From Sphingomonas phyllosphaerae 5.2 (lineage in GTDB: Bacteria > Pseudomonadota > Alphaproteobacteria > Sphingomonadales > Sphingomonadaceae), in the NCBI RefSeq assembly GCF_000419605.1, contig NZ_ATTI01000001.1, forward strand, positions 2,576,501 to 2,640,500: a stretch of 64,000 nucleotides of DNA. Reading direction: 5' to 3'. A program made the translations under genes and the position numbers. Shown here one piece after another: positions 1-12,416 of the stretch. Each line of letters opens with the position of its first letter. The first letter of the stretch is position 1. Below the pieces are notes generated by a model. That model was not told the origin of the DNA. It made no database searches and saw only the letters and a list, made by a program, of their open reading frames with translations.

Positions 1-1
1 C

Positions 2-2368
2 ATCGAGACGCCGTACCGCAAGATCGTCGACGGGAAGGTGACCAACGAGGTCGTCTACCTCTCGGCGATGGAAGAGCAGAAGCACACCGTTGCGCAGGCG
101 TCGGCCGAGCTGGCCGAGGACGGCTCGTTCGCCGAGGAGCTGGTCTCCGCGCGGCAGGCGGGCGAATTCCTGATGGCGCTGCCGGAGACGGTGACGCTGA
201 TGGACGTCAGCCCGAAGCAGCTCGTCTCGGTCGCGGCCTCGCTGATCCCGTTCCTGGAGAACGATGACGCGAACCGCGCGCTGATGGGCTCGAACATGCA
301 GCGCCAGGCGGTGCCGCTGGTCAAGGCCGAGGCACCGTTCGTCGGTACCGGCATGGAAGAGACCGTCGCGCGCGATTCGGGCGCGGCGATCGCGGCCAAG
401 CGCGCCGGCATCGTCGACCAGGTGGACGCCGCCCGCATCGTGGTGCGCGCGACCGGTGAGATCGACTCCGCCAAGTCGGGCGTCGATATCTACACGCTGA
501 TGAAGTTCCAGCGCTCGAACCAGTCGACCTGCATCAACCAGCGTCCGCTGGTGAAGGTGGGCGACGTGGTGAACGCCGGCGACGTGATCGCCGACGGCCC
601 GTCGACCGAGTTCGGCGAGCTGGCGCTGGGCCGCAACGCGCTCGTCGCGTTCATGCCCTGGAACGGCTACAACTACGAGGATTCGATCCTCATCTCCGAG
701 CGGATCGTGAAGGACGACGTGTTCACGTCGATCCACATCGACGAGTTCGAGGTGATGGCTCGCGATACGAAGCTGGGGCCGGAGGACATCACGCGCGACA
801 TCCCGAACGTCGGCGAGGAAGCACTGCGCAACCTCGACGAGGCGGGCATCGTGTACGTCGGTGCCGAGGTCGAGCCGGGCGACATCCTGGTCGGCAAGAT
901 CACGCCGAAGGGCGAAAGCCCGATGACGCCGGAGGAGAAGCTGCTCCGCGCCATCTTCGGCGAAAAGGCCTCCGACGTCCGCGATACCTCGCTGCGTCTG
1001 CCGCCGGGCGTTGCCGGCACGATCGTCGACGTCCGCGTCTTCAATCGTCACGGCATCGACAAGGACGAGCGCGCGATGGCGATCGAGCGCGAGGAGATCG
1101 AGCGGCTCAAGAAGGACTCGGATGACGAGCGCTCGATCCTGAACCGTGCGACGTGGAGCCGGCTCCGTGAAATGCTGCTGGACCAGGTCGCGACCGGCGC
1201 GCCGAAGGGCGTGAAGAAGGGCATCACCATCGACATGGAAGTGCTCGACAGCGTCGAGCGTCATGAATGGTGGAAGTTCGCGGTGCAGGACGACGCCGTG
1301 CAGGCGAACCTGGAAGCGGTGAAGGGCCAGTACGACGAGGCTGCAAAGCGGATCCGCGACAAGTTCGAGGATCGCCGCGAGAAGCTGGAGCGTGGCGACG
1401 AGCTGCCGCCGGGCGTGCTGAAGATGGTCAAGGTGTTCGTCGCGGTAAAGCGTAAGCTGCAGCCGGGCGACAAGATGGCCGGCCGTCACGGCAACAAGGG
1501 CGTCATCAGCCGCATCCTTCCGGCGGAGGACATGCCGTTCCTCGCCGACGGGACGCCGGTCGACCTCGTGCTCAACCCGCTGGGCGTGCCGAGCCGCATG
1601 AACGTCGGGCAGATCTTCGAGACGCACCTCGGCTGGGCGGCGCGTGGGCTTGGTCAGCAGATCAAGCATGCGCTGGAAGACTGGCGCGAGGCCAACCCCG
1701 ATGCCAAGCCGGGCGACATGCCCGACGCGGTCAAGGATCGGCTGCGTACCGTCTATGGCGAGCATTATCTCGACGACATCGACTCGCGCGATGCCGGTGA
1801 GATCATCGAGCTGGCGCAGAACCTGACGCCCGGCGTTCCGATGGGCACGCCCGTGTTCGACGGCGCGGTCGAGAAGGACGTGTTCGACATGCTGGAGCTG
1901 GCGGGTCTCGACACGTCGGGCCAGTCGGACCTGTTCGACGGACGTACCGGCGACAAGTTCGACCGCCAGGTGACGGTGGGCATCATCTACATGCTGAAGC
2001 TGCACCACCTGGTCGACGACAAGATCCACGCCCGGTCGATCGGACCGTACAGCCTCGTCACCCAGCAGCCGCTGGGCGGCAAGGCACAGTTCGGCGGACA
2101 GCGTTTCGGCGAGATGGAGGTCTGGGCGCTGCAAGCGTACGGTGCCGCCTATACCTTGCAGGAGATGCTGACGGTGAAGTCGGACGACGTCGTCGGACGC
2201 ACCAAGGTCTACGAGGCGATCGTCAAGGGCGACGACACGTTCGAGGCCGGCATTCCGGAGAGCTTCAACGTGCTCGTGAAGGAAATGCGCTCGCTGGGCC
2301 TCAACGTCGATCTCAAGTCGATGGAAGAAGCCAAGGACGAGGACGGCGTCGCGATCGCGGCCGAATAA
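2..2368 (+). CDS. rpoB: RNA polymerase beta subunit, C-terminal part (partial)
   Basis: This is the downstream 788 codons of the beta subunit of RNA polymerase; the gene begins before the window and the frame is open from base 2. The reading frame enters with [13 protein letters not shown] and contains the hallmark [13 protein letters not shown] near bases 1471-1509, the [20 protein letters not shown] segment near 2065-2127, and the usual C-terminal clamp-contacting end. The protein pairs with RpoC to form the catalytic core of transcription. It lies 131 bp upstream of rpoC in the same direction, the usual rpoBC arrangement. A GTG at 38 is an internal codon, not the start. Family identity is certain; the N-terminal half cannot be assessed. 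Confidence 0.98.
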   Translation: METPYRKIVDGKVTNEVVYLSAMEEQKHTVAQASAELAEDGSFAEELVSARQAGEFLMALPETVTLMDVSPKQLVSVAASLIPFLENDDANRALMGSNMQRQAVPLVKAEAPFVGTGMEETVARDSGAAIAAKRAGIVDQVDAARIVVRATGEIDSAKSGVDIYTLMKFQRSNQSTCINQRPLVKVGDVVNAGDVIADGPSTEFGELALGRNALVAFMPWNGYNYEDSILISERIVKDDVFTSIHIDEFEVMARDTKLGPEDITRDIPNVGEEALRNLDEAGIVYVGAEVEPGDILVGKITPKGESPMTPEEKLLRAIFGEKASDVRDTSLRLPPGVAGTIVDVRVFNRHGIDKDERAMAIEREEIERLKKDSDDERSILNRATWSRLREMLLDQVATGAPKGVKKGITIDMEVLDSVERHEWWKFAVQDDAVQANLEAVKGQYDEAAKRIRDKFEDRREKLERGDELPPGVLKMVKVFVAVKRKLQPGDKMAGRHGNKGVISRILPAEDMPFLADGTPVDLVLNPLGVPSRMNVGQIFETHLGWAARGLGQQIKHALEDWREANPDAKPGDMPDAVKDRLRTVYGEHYLDDIDSRDAGEIIELAQNLTPGVPMGTPVFDGAVEKDVFDMLELAGLDTSGQSDLFDGRTGDKFDRQVTVGIIYMLKLHHLVDDKIHARSIGPYSLVTQQPLGGKAQFGGQRFGEMEVWALQAYGAAYTLQEMLTVKSDDVVGRTKVYEAIVKGDDTFEAGIPESFNVLVKEMRSLGLNVDLKSMEEAKDEDGVAIAAE

Positions 2369-2374
2369 GCCCTT

Positions 2375-2478
2375 CTACCCTCCCCTCCCTTCGCGGGAGG
2401 GGATTGAGGGTGGGTAGCCACACGCGGATCGCGCGTCGGCTACCCGCCCACCCCGGCCCTTCCCTTCGCGGGGAAGGG
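2375..2478. repeat. Inverted pair of hairpin repeats between rpoB and rpoC
   Basis: Two related units lie tail to tail. The left unit has a perfect stem CCCCTCCC/GGGAGGGG (2382-2389 with 2395-2402) and CTACCC/GGGTAG arms around it. The right unit has CCCTTCCC/GGGAAGGG (2457-2464 with 2471-2478). The two units are joined by GGGTAGCC (2412-2419) pairing with GGCTACCC (2438-2445). Such GC-rich hairpin repeats are common between sphingomonad genes. It sits inside the rpoBC transcript, so it could affect mRNA processing or rpoB:rpoC stoichiometry; that role is inference. Confidence 0.8.
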
Positions 2479-2499
2479 AGATGAGGCAGGGAAAAAGTT

Positions 2500-6798
<4,299 letters not shown>

Positions 6799-6832
6799 TC
6801 CCTGCTTCGGGGCTTACGCCTGACATGATCGA

Positions 6833-6866
6833 GCCGCCGTCCGGGATGCCGGGCGGCGGCTTTTTC
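6833..6866 (+). terminator. Intrinsic terminator of the rpoBC transcript
   Basis: A 12-bp stem (6833-6844 with 6849-6860, one G-U pair) with a GATG loop is followed directly by TTTTTC. This is a textbook rho-independent terminator 34 bp after the rpoC stop codon. Confidence 0.92.
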
Positions 6867-7187
6867 GTAAGAGCGAGCACTGCGGCTGAAGCATCTCCCT
6901 TGCGCGGCGGAGCATGCCGTCGCGCAACGCCGCCGGTTCGATGCGGGAACCCGCGACCTGCCGACACGATGCAACGGCAGACCGGTAGCGGAGGCGGGCT
7001 TGCGGTAGAGGCGCGCCATTCCGGGTCTCGGCCGGTCTTGCGCGACCGCGCCGCCTACCGGTGCGGCACCACCCGTTGCGGCGGATGCACGCGTGATGGC
7101 GCACGTTGCAATTGCTGCATCACGCTTCTTTCATCACATGAGCGGCATACGCTGCACCACAGCAACCAGTAACCCAGCGGGGCCGCC
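6867..7187. other. Gap after rpoC with no clear gene
   Basis: About 320 bases between the rpoC terminator and a candidate microprotein. Short open frames here have arginine/proline-rich, compositionally poor translations that cross the terminator, so I do not call them. No tRNA or repeat was seen. Confidence 0.5.
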
Positions 7188-7283
7188 ATGCTTTATCTCG
7201 TCTATATGATCGTCTCGTACCGCAACAGCATCCGCGCGCGTGCCGAAGCCGCCAACGACACCGATTATCGTCAGGCCGCCTGA
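7188..7283 (+). CDS. Candidate 31-residue microprotein
   Basis: A short frame encodes a 31-residue peptide with a hydrophobic start (MLYLVYMIVSYRNSIRAR) and a polar tail ending in DTDYRQAA. An in-frame TAA at 7170-7172 shows that it is an independent frame rather than part of a longer one, and AGCGGGG sits 5 bases before the ATG. The amphipathic, basic-after-hydrophobic layout suggests a membrane-associated peptide. I do not recognise a family and give no function. It could be a chance frame in GC-rich DNA. Confidence 0.3.
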   Translation: MLYLVYMIVSYRNSIRARAEAANDTDYRQAA

Positions 7284-7301
7284 AGATAACCCGGCCCGGC
7301 G

Positions 7302-7697
7302 TTATTTGGCGCCGGCCCGGACATAGGGCGTGAACTCGCCCAGGATCAGTGTCGCCTTTGGTATTCGCGACATGCGGCTGAGCGGACGCACCTGATCGTT
7401 GCGACACAATTGCGATCCGAACGGCTCGGTGATCAAAATGTCGTCGTCGTCCAGCGCCTCGGCACGTGCGCGCAACCTGTTGACGTAGAGGCGACTGCCG
7501 CTTCGCCAGACGATCGCGCGACCGGAGACGATGATCGGTGAATTGTCGTTCGGGGAAACCGAGATGCAACGCACCGGCGGGGCGGCGACGCGGCCCTTGA
7601 GCAGCGCGGCAAGCTCCGCATCGGGATCGGATCGCGCGGCAAGCGCGGGGGTGACGAGGGTGGCGACCAGCGCCGCGGCGGCGAGAACACGTTTCAT
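7302..7697 (-). CDS. Secreted protein of unknown function, 131 aa
   Basis: The start chosen gives MKRVLAAAALVATLVTPALA, a standard signal peptide with an Ala-x-Ala cleavage site at about residue 20; a longer frame upstream is rejected because it buries this signal. The mature part contains two cysteines (RCIS and SQLCRN) that could form a disulfide and an RLYVNRLR...DDDDILITEP stretch typical of a small sphingomonad periplasmic family with no known role. It is transcribed divergently from the Mfd-like gene, with about 120 bp between them that must carry both promoters. Function is unknown. Confidence 0.75.
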   Translation of the reverse strand: MKRVLAAAALVATLVTPALAARSDPDAELAALLKGRVAAPPVRCISVSPNDNSPIIVSGRAIVWRSGSRLYVNRLRARAEALDDDDILITEPFGSQLCRNDQVRPLSRMSRIPKATLILGEFTPYVRAGAK

Positions 7698-7817
7698 GAT
7701 CAAATAGATATACCCGTGTTCCTGAACCCGCACTGATCCGGGTTGATCTGCGGCAAGCGGTTCGTTTCGGAACGGCGTCGCGCGTCGGTCCGTTCGAACC
7801 GGCATGAAAGCTGCCAG

Positions 7818-10800
7818 TTGACCGCCGCCGCTCCTGCCCCCACGCCTGCCGCGTCGGTCGCCGAATATGCCGCAATGCTCGCCGAGCAACTGCCCGCGGG
7901 CGACCTGATCGCCGCCGTCGCCGACGATGCCCGCGCCGCCGCCGTCGCGCAGGCACTGCAGGCGGCGATGCCGGCCGCTACCATTCTGTTCTGCCCCGGC
8001 AGCGACGCACTCCCCGGCGAGGACGCGCCGCCCTCACCCGCCAATGTCGGCCAGCGCGTCTCCGCGTTGCGCCACGCGCGCCGCCTGGTCGCGCAGGAAA
8101 CCCGCGGGCCTGTGGCGCTGATCACGACCGGCGAGGCACTGGCGCGTGCCTGCCCCGCCCCCGCGGACTTCGACGTCGCCCCACCGGTGGTGAAGATCGA
8201 CGCAACGCTCGACCTGACCGAGCTTTTCGAGCGATTGGCCGAACTCGGCTATGTCAGCGACGAGCGGGTCGACGAACCCGGCGAAGTCGCCCTGCGTGGG
8301 CAGGTGCTCGATGTCTTCCCCGCCGATGCCGCGCTGCCGCTACGCGTCGAGGTCGCGGATGGGCGTATCGTGACGCTGCGCTCCTACGATCCCACCGATC
8401 AGCGCTCGATCGACGATGTCGGCGAGCGTGAACTCGGCCGTGTCGCCGAGCCGCCGCTGGGGGCCAACGCCACCACGCTGCTCGATCATCTGCCCGCGGC
8501 CCGGATCGTCATCGACGATGCCGCCGACGAACGCCGTCGCCGTTTCCTCGCGCTGGTCGCGGACGCATCGCGGCGGACGCCGAAACGTGCGGCGCGCGAC
8601 ATCGTCGACGACAAGGCGTGGCAGGCCGCGCTGGCCGCGCGCGCACAGGCAACGCTGACGCGTGCGGGCGAGGCGCCGCCGCGCTTCGCCGAGCGCAAGG
8701 CGCCGCTGCGCGCCTTCGCCACACTGGCCCGCAGCGCACGTGCCGAGGGCGACCGGGTGGTGCTGCTCGGCACCGCACGCGATCTGCGTTTCATGCGACC
8801 GCGCATCGCGAAGGCGTTGAAGGAAGAGCCCGTCGCCGTCGCTTCATGGGCGGATGTCGCCGCTTCCGGGCGCGGCGCGTTGCTGTCGCTGGAACTGGCC
8901 GCCGATCGTGGCTTCCGGCGCGACGGCGTGCTCGCGGTCGCCGCCGCCGATCTGCTCGGCAGCCGGGCCGAGCGCGAACAGCATGGCAGCATCGCCGCGG
9001 ACGCGACGCTGTTCGACATGGGCGAGATCCGCGTCGGCGACGTGGTGGTGCACGAGGATCACGGCATCGGCGTCGTCGCCGGGCTGGAGCGATTGCCCGA
9101 GGACGGCGGCGACGCGATCAAGCTCGCCTATGCGCAGGACGGCGTGCGGTTGGTTCCGGTCGGCGAGGCGGACCGCATCTGGCGCTACGGCGCGGAGGCG
9201 GATGCGGTGACGCTCGACCGCCTCGACGGATCGAGCTGGCAGAAGCGCCGCGGCGAGATCGACGCGGCCATCGCGCAGAGCGCGCGCGACCTGACCGAAC
9301 TGGCCGCGGCACGCGCCAAGCGCGACGCGCCGACGCTCGACCCCGACCCGGCCGCTTATGAGCGGTTTGCCGGCGGCTTCGCCTTCACCGAAACCCCCGA
9401 CCAGGCGAAGGCGATCGCGGCGGTGCGCGCCGACCTCGCCGCCGGTCGCGCGATGGACCGGCTGGTGATCGGCGACGTAGGCTACGGCAAGACCGAGGTC
9501 GCGCTGCGCGCCGCCGCCATCGCCGCGCTGGCGGGCAAGCAGGTCGCGATCGCCGCACCGACCACGGTGCTCGCGCGCCAGCACCTCGAGACCTTCACCG
9601 CGCGCTTCGAGGGCAGCGGGATCGCCGTCGCCGGCCTGTCACGGCTGTCGAGCGCGGCCGAGAAGAAGCGCGTCCGGGCGGCGCTGGCCGACGGCTCGGT
9701 GCAGATCGTCGTCGGCACCGGCGCGGTCGCCGGCAAGGGCGTGGTCTACAAGGACCTCGCGCTCGTCGTGGTCGACGAGGAACAGCGCTTCGGCGCGGCC
9801 GACAAGGAGAAGTTGCGCGGCCTGTCCGCCGGGCACGTTCTGACGCTGTCCGCGACGCCGATCCCGCGCACGCTGCAGTCCGCGCTGGTCGGCCTGCAAC
9901 AGCTGTCGATCATCGCCACCCCGCCCGCGCGTCGCCAGCCGATCCGCACCGCGGTCGGTGCGTTCGCGCCGGAGACGCTGCGCGCCGCACTGCTGCGCGA
10001 AAAGAGCCGCGGCGGACAGAGCTTCGTGGTGGTGCCGCGGATCGCCGACATGGCGCCACTGGCCGAACAACTCGGCAAACTGGTGCCCGAACTCGAGGTG
10101 CTGGAGGCGCACGGCAAGCTGCCCGCCGACGCGATCGACGCCGCCATGGTGCGATTCGGAAGCGGCGATGGTGACGTGCTGCTCGCCACCAACATCATCG
10201 AGGCGGGGCTGGACGTGCCGCGCGCCAACACGATGGTGATCGCACATGCCGATCGCTTCGGCCTGTCGCAGCTTCACCAGTTGCGCGGGCGCGTCGGGCG
10301 CGGCAGCCGGCGTGGCCAGGTGCTGCTGTTCACCGACCCCGCGCACGAGATCGCGCCGCGCACGCTCAAGCGGCTGCGCACGCTGGAGGCGTTCGACCGG
10401 CTTGGCGCCGGGTTCGCGATCAGCGCGCGCGACCTCGACATGCGCGGCGCCGGCGATCTGCTCGGCGAGACGCAGGCCGGGCACATGAAGCTGATCGGCA
10501 TCGACCTTTACCAGCAATTGCTGGAGGGCGCGTTGCGGCGCGCGCGCGGCGAGGACGTGGAGCGGTGGACGCCCGAACTGCATCTCGGCGTCGAGGGGCG
10601 GTTGCCGGAGACGTGGATCCCGGACGAGGAACTGCGCGTCACGATCTACGCGCGGCTGGCGCGGATTACCGAGGCGGCCGCGCTCGACGCGCTGGAAGAC
10701 GAACTCGCCGACCGTTTCGGCGCGATGCCCGACGACGCGCGGACGCTGCTCGCCACCGCGCGGTTACGTGTCGATGCGCGTGCCGCGGGGATCGCCAAGG

Positions 10801-10979
10801 TCAGCGCCGGCCCTGCCGCCCTCGCGCTGGAGCCGCATAACGGCACCGTGATCGATGCCGCTGCGTTCGGGCTGGAGCAGAAGGAGCGCCGTTTCCTGCT
10901 CCGCGAGCGGATCGACGACCCGTTCGTGCGGCTGGAGCGCGCCGGTGAACTGGTGCAGCAGATCGCCGCCGCAGAATGA
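7818..10979 (+). CDS. Mfd-family transcription-repair coupling translocase (possibly a divergent paralogue)
   Basis: The protein (about 1053 aa from the TTG at 7818) has the Mfd domain order: a degenerate UvrB-like N-terminus, a CarD-like RNA polymerase interaction domain (GDVVVHEDHGIGVVAGLE), a RecG-like translocase with Walker A GDVGYGKTEVA, Walker B-type DEEQRFG, SATPIPRTL and QLHQLRGRVGRG, and the C-terminal D7-like domain (ADRFGAMPDDARTLLATARL). Mfd removes stalled polymerase and recruits UvrA. The protein is roughly 100 residues shorter than usual, and the usual DEEHRFG is DEEQRFG, so it may be a second, diverged Mfd-like protein rather than the main Mfd. The start is uncertain: TTG 7743, TTG 7818 or ATG 7875. 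Confidence 0.85.
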   Translation: MTAAAPAPTPAASVAEYAAMLAEQLPAGDLIAAVADDARAAAVAQALQAAMPAATILFCPGSDALPGEDAPPSPANVGQRVSALRHARRLVAQETRGPVALITTGEALARACPAPADFDVAPPVVKIDATLDLTELFERLAELGYVSDERVDEPGEVALRGQVLDVFPADAALPLRVEVADGRIVTLRSYDPTDQRSIDDVGERELGRVAEPPLGANATTLLDHLPAARIVIDDAADERRRRFLALVADASRRTPKRAARDIVDDKAWQAALAARAQATLTRAGEAPPRFAERKAPLRAFATLARSARAEGDRVVLLGTARDLRFMRPRIAKALKEEPVAVASWADVAASGRGALLSLELAADRGFRRDGVLAVAAADLLGSRAEREQHGSIAADATLFDMGEIRVGDVVVHEDHGIGVVAGLERLPEDGGDAIKLAYAQDGVRLVPVGEADRIWRYGAEADAVTLDRLDGSSWQKRRGEIDAAIAQSARDLTELAAARAKRDAPTLDPDPAAYERFAGGFAFTETPDQAKAIAAVRADLAAGRAMDRLVIGDVGYGKTEVALRAAAIAALAGKQVAIAAPTTVLARQHLETFTARFEGSGIAVAGLSRLSSAAEKKRVRAALADGSVQIVVGTGAVAGKGVVYKDLALVVVDEEQRFGAADKEKLRGLSAGHVLTLSATPIPRTLQSALVGLQQLSIIATPPARRQPIRTAVGAFAPETLRAALLREKSRGGQSFVVVPRIADMAPLAEQLGKLVPELEVLEAHGKLPADAIDAAMVRFGSGDGDVLLATNIIEAGLDVPRANTMVIAHADRFGLSQLHQLRGRVGRGSRRGQVLLFTDPAHEIAPRTLKRLRTLEAFDRLGAGFAISARDLDMRGAGDLLGETQAGHMKLIGIDLYQQLLEGALRRARGEDVERWTPELHLGVEGRLPETWIPDEELRVTIYARLARITEAAALDALEDELADRFGAMPDDARTLLATARLRVDARAAGIAKVSAGPAALALEPHNGTVIDAAAFGLEQKERRFLLRERIDDPFVRLERAGELVQQIAAAE

Positions 10980-10985
10980 GCGGCC

Positions 10986-11005
10986 GCCCCGGCCCACGCC
11001 GGGGC
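10986..11005. terminator. Hairpin between convergent genes
   Basis: GCCCCGGC (10986-10993) pairs perfectly with GCCGGGGC (10998-11005) around a 4-base loop, between the stops of the Mfd-like gene and the FadL gene. There is no T-tract on either side, so it is a possible bidirectional terminator only. Confidence 0.45.
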
Positions 11006-11015
11006 AGCGACGCAT

Positions 11016-12317
11016 TCAGAAGCGCACGCGCCCACCCAGCGACAGCACCACGGCATGCGCATTCTCGAGCGTGCCGTTGAGCGCGACCGGGGTCTGCGCG
11101 GCGGTGCCCGCGTAGGCGGCGGTCAGCCGGTCGATCGACGCGTCGGCGAAATCGACGTAGTTCGCCGCCGCATCGAGCGCGAGGTGCGGGGTCACGTCGA
11201 ACGATGCGCCCAGGCCGTAATTCCAGCGATTCGCGTCCGGTACGCGCGCATCGCGCTCACCGTCGCGGGTCGGGGTCAGCGTCCGCTGTACGCCGCCGCG
11301 CACCGTCAGCCGTGGCGACACCGCATAATCGACGCCGGTCGCATAGCTCCAGATGTTGCGGTAGTTCTCCGGCAGCGCGGTGTTGAGCGGCGCGCCGAGC
11401 CGGATCGCGTCGAACTGGTCCCAGGTAGAACGGATCGTCTGCGCGTTCAGCGTCAGCGCGTCGGTGAGGCGGAAGCGGCCACCGATCATGATCTGCGCCG
11501 GGGTGTAGAAGGTCGCCTCCACACCCGACACCGTCGTGTTGCGCGCCGCGAGCGGCCCGAGCAGACCGCTGACGGTCAGGTCGCCCTTCAGCGTGTGCTT
11601 GATCGCCGATTTGTAGCTGACGCCGACGGTCGCCCAGTCGTTGTGCATCTGGACGCCCGCGGTCCAGCCCACGTCCCAGCCGCCCCCTTCCAGCTTCTGG
11701 CTGCCGTCGGGCAGCGCCGCGGCGAGGTTGGGAAGCGCGTTGCTGAGGCTCGCATCGACGTGCTGGACATTCGCGGCGCCACCGATGCGCAGCCAGTCGG
11801 TCACCGCGACACCGACCGACGGCTGGATGTCGAAGGTGCGCAGATAGGTGCGGTCGGCGCTGTAGCGCGCCCAGCTGTCGGCGCTGTAATCGGTGGTGAA
11901 GCTGTATGGCGAGGTCACCGCCAGCCCGACGGCGAGCCGGTCGCCGAGCGGCACCGCGATGGCGCCCGACGGCAAGACGCCCTTGTTGATCGGGTCGCGC
12001 GACGTCGACGAGCCGCCGACCGGCGCGAACGTGCCGCCGGGACGGCGGATCACGGTACCGTTGTCGACCACGTCGCCCTTCGGCAGGATCAGTGAGACGT
12101 TGGCGCTCGCCTCCGCCTTCTCGATCCCGGCGATCGCGGCCGGGTTCCACCACAGCGACGCGGCGCCGGTGTCCGCCGTTTCGCCGGAAAAGGCGCGGCC
12201 GGCAGCGCGGGTCGATTGTTCCTGGAGATAGAACGCCTGCGCGTGCGCACTGCCGGCGACGACGAGACCCGTCATGCTGGCGGCGACCGACAAGGCAGCA
12301 CGGTTGCGGGGAGACAT
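11016..12317 (-). CDS. FadL-family outer membrane transporter
   Basis: This 433-residue protein belongs to the OMPP1/FadL/TodX family of 14-stranded outer-membrane barrels that pass long-chain fatty acids or other hydrophobic compounds. It starts with a signal peptide ending SAHAQ at about residue 27, directly followed by the family's N-terminal plug sequence (AFYLQEQSTRAAGRAFSGET...ASLWWNPAAI). It ends with the C-terminal phenylalanine (GGRVRF) required for barrel assembly. It lies 99 bp downstream of the beta-oxidation genes on the same strand, which supports fatty-acid uptake; a strong hairpin lies in that gap. Confidence 0.93.
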   Translation of the reverse strand: MSPRNRAALSVAASMTGLVVAGSAHAQAFYLQEQSTRAAGRAFSGETADTGAASLWWNPAAIAGIEKAEASANVSLILPKGDVVDNGTVIRRPGGTFAPVGGSSTSRDPINKGVLPSGAIAVPLGDRLAVGLAVTSPYSFTTDYSADSWARYSADRTYLRTFDIQPSVGVAVTDWLRIGGAANVQHVDASLSNALPNLAAALPDGSQKLEGGGWDVGWTAGVQMHNDWATVGVSYKSAIKHTLKGDLTVSGLLGPLAARNTTVSGVEATFYTPAQIMIGGRFRLTDALTLNAQTIRSTWDQFDAIRLGAPLNTALPENYRNIWSYATGVDYAVSPRLTVRGGVQRTLTPTRDGERDARVPDANRWNYGLGASFDVTPHLALDAAANYVDFADASIDRLTAAYAGTAAQTPVALNGTLENAHAVVLSLGGRVRF

Positions 12318-12380
12318 ATGCGATCCTCTTTTATGTTTCTTATCATGTCCTTGCGTCCGCAGCGGCTGAACGCAGGATGA

Positions 12381-12410
12381 ATCGCCCCCACCTTGCCGGG
12401 TGGGGGCGAT
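12381..12410 (-). terminator. Strong hairpin between the fadN-like and fadL-like genes
   Basis: ATCGCCCCCACC (12381-12392) pairs perfectly over 12 bp with GGTGGGGGCGAT (12399-12410), loop TTGCCG. It starts 6 bases after the upstream stop. There is no T-tract in the minus direction, so it may attenuate or protect the message rather than terminate it fully. Confidence 0.6.
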
Positions 12411-12416
12411 CGCCGC

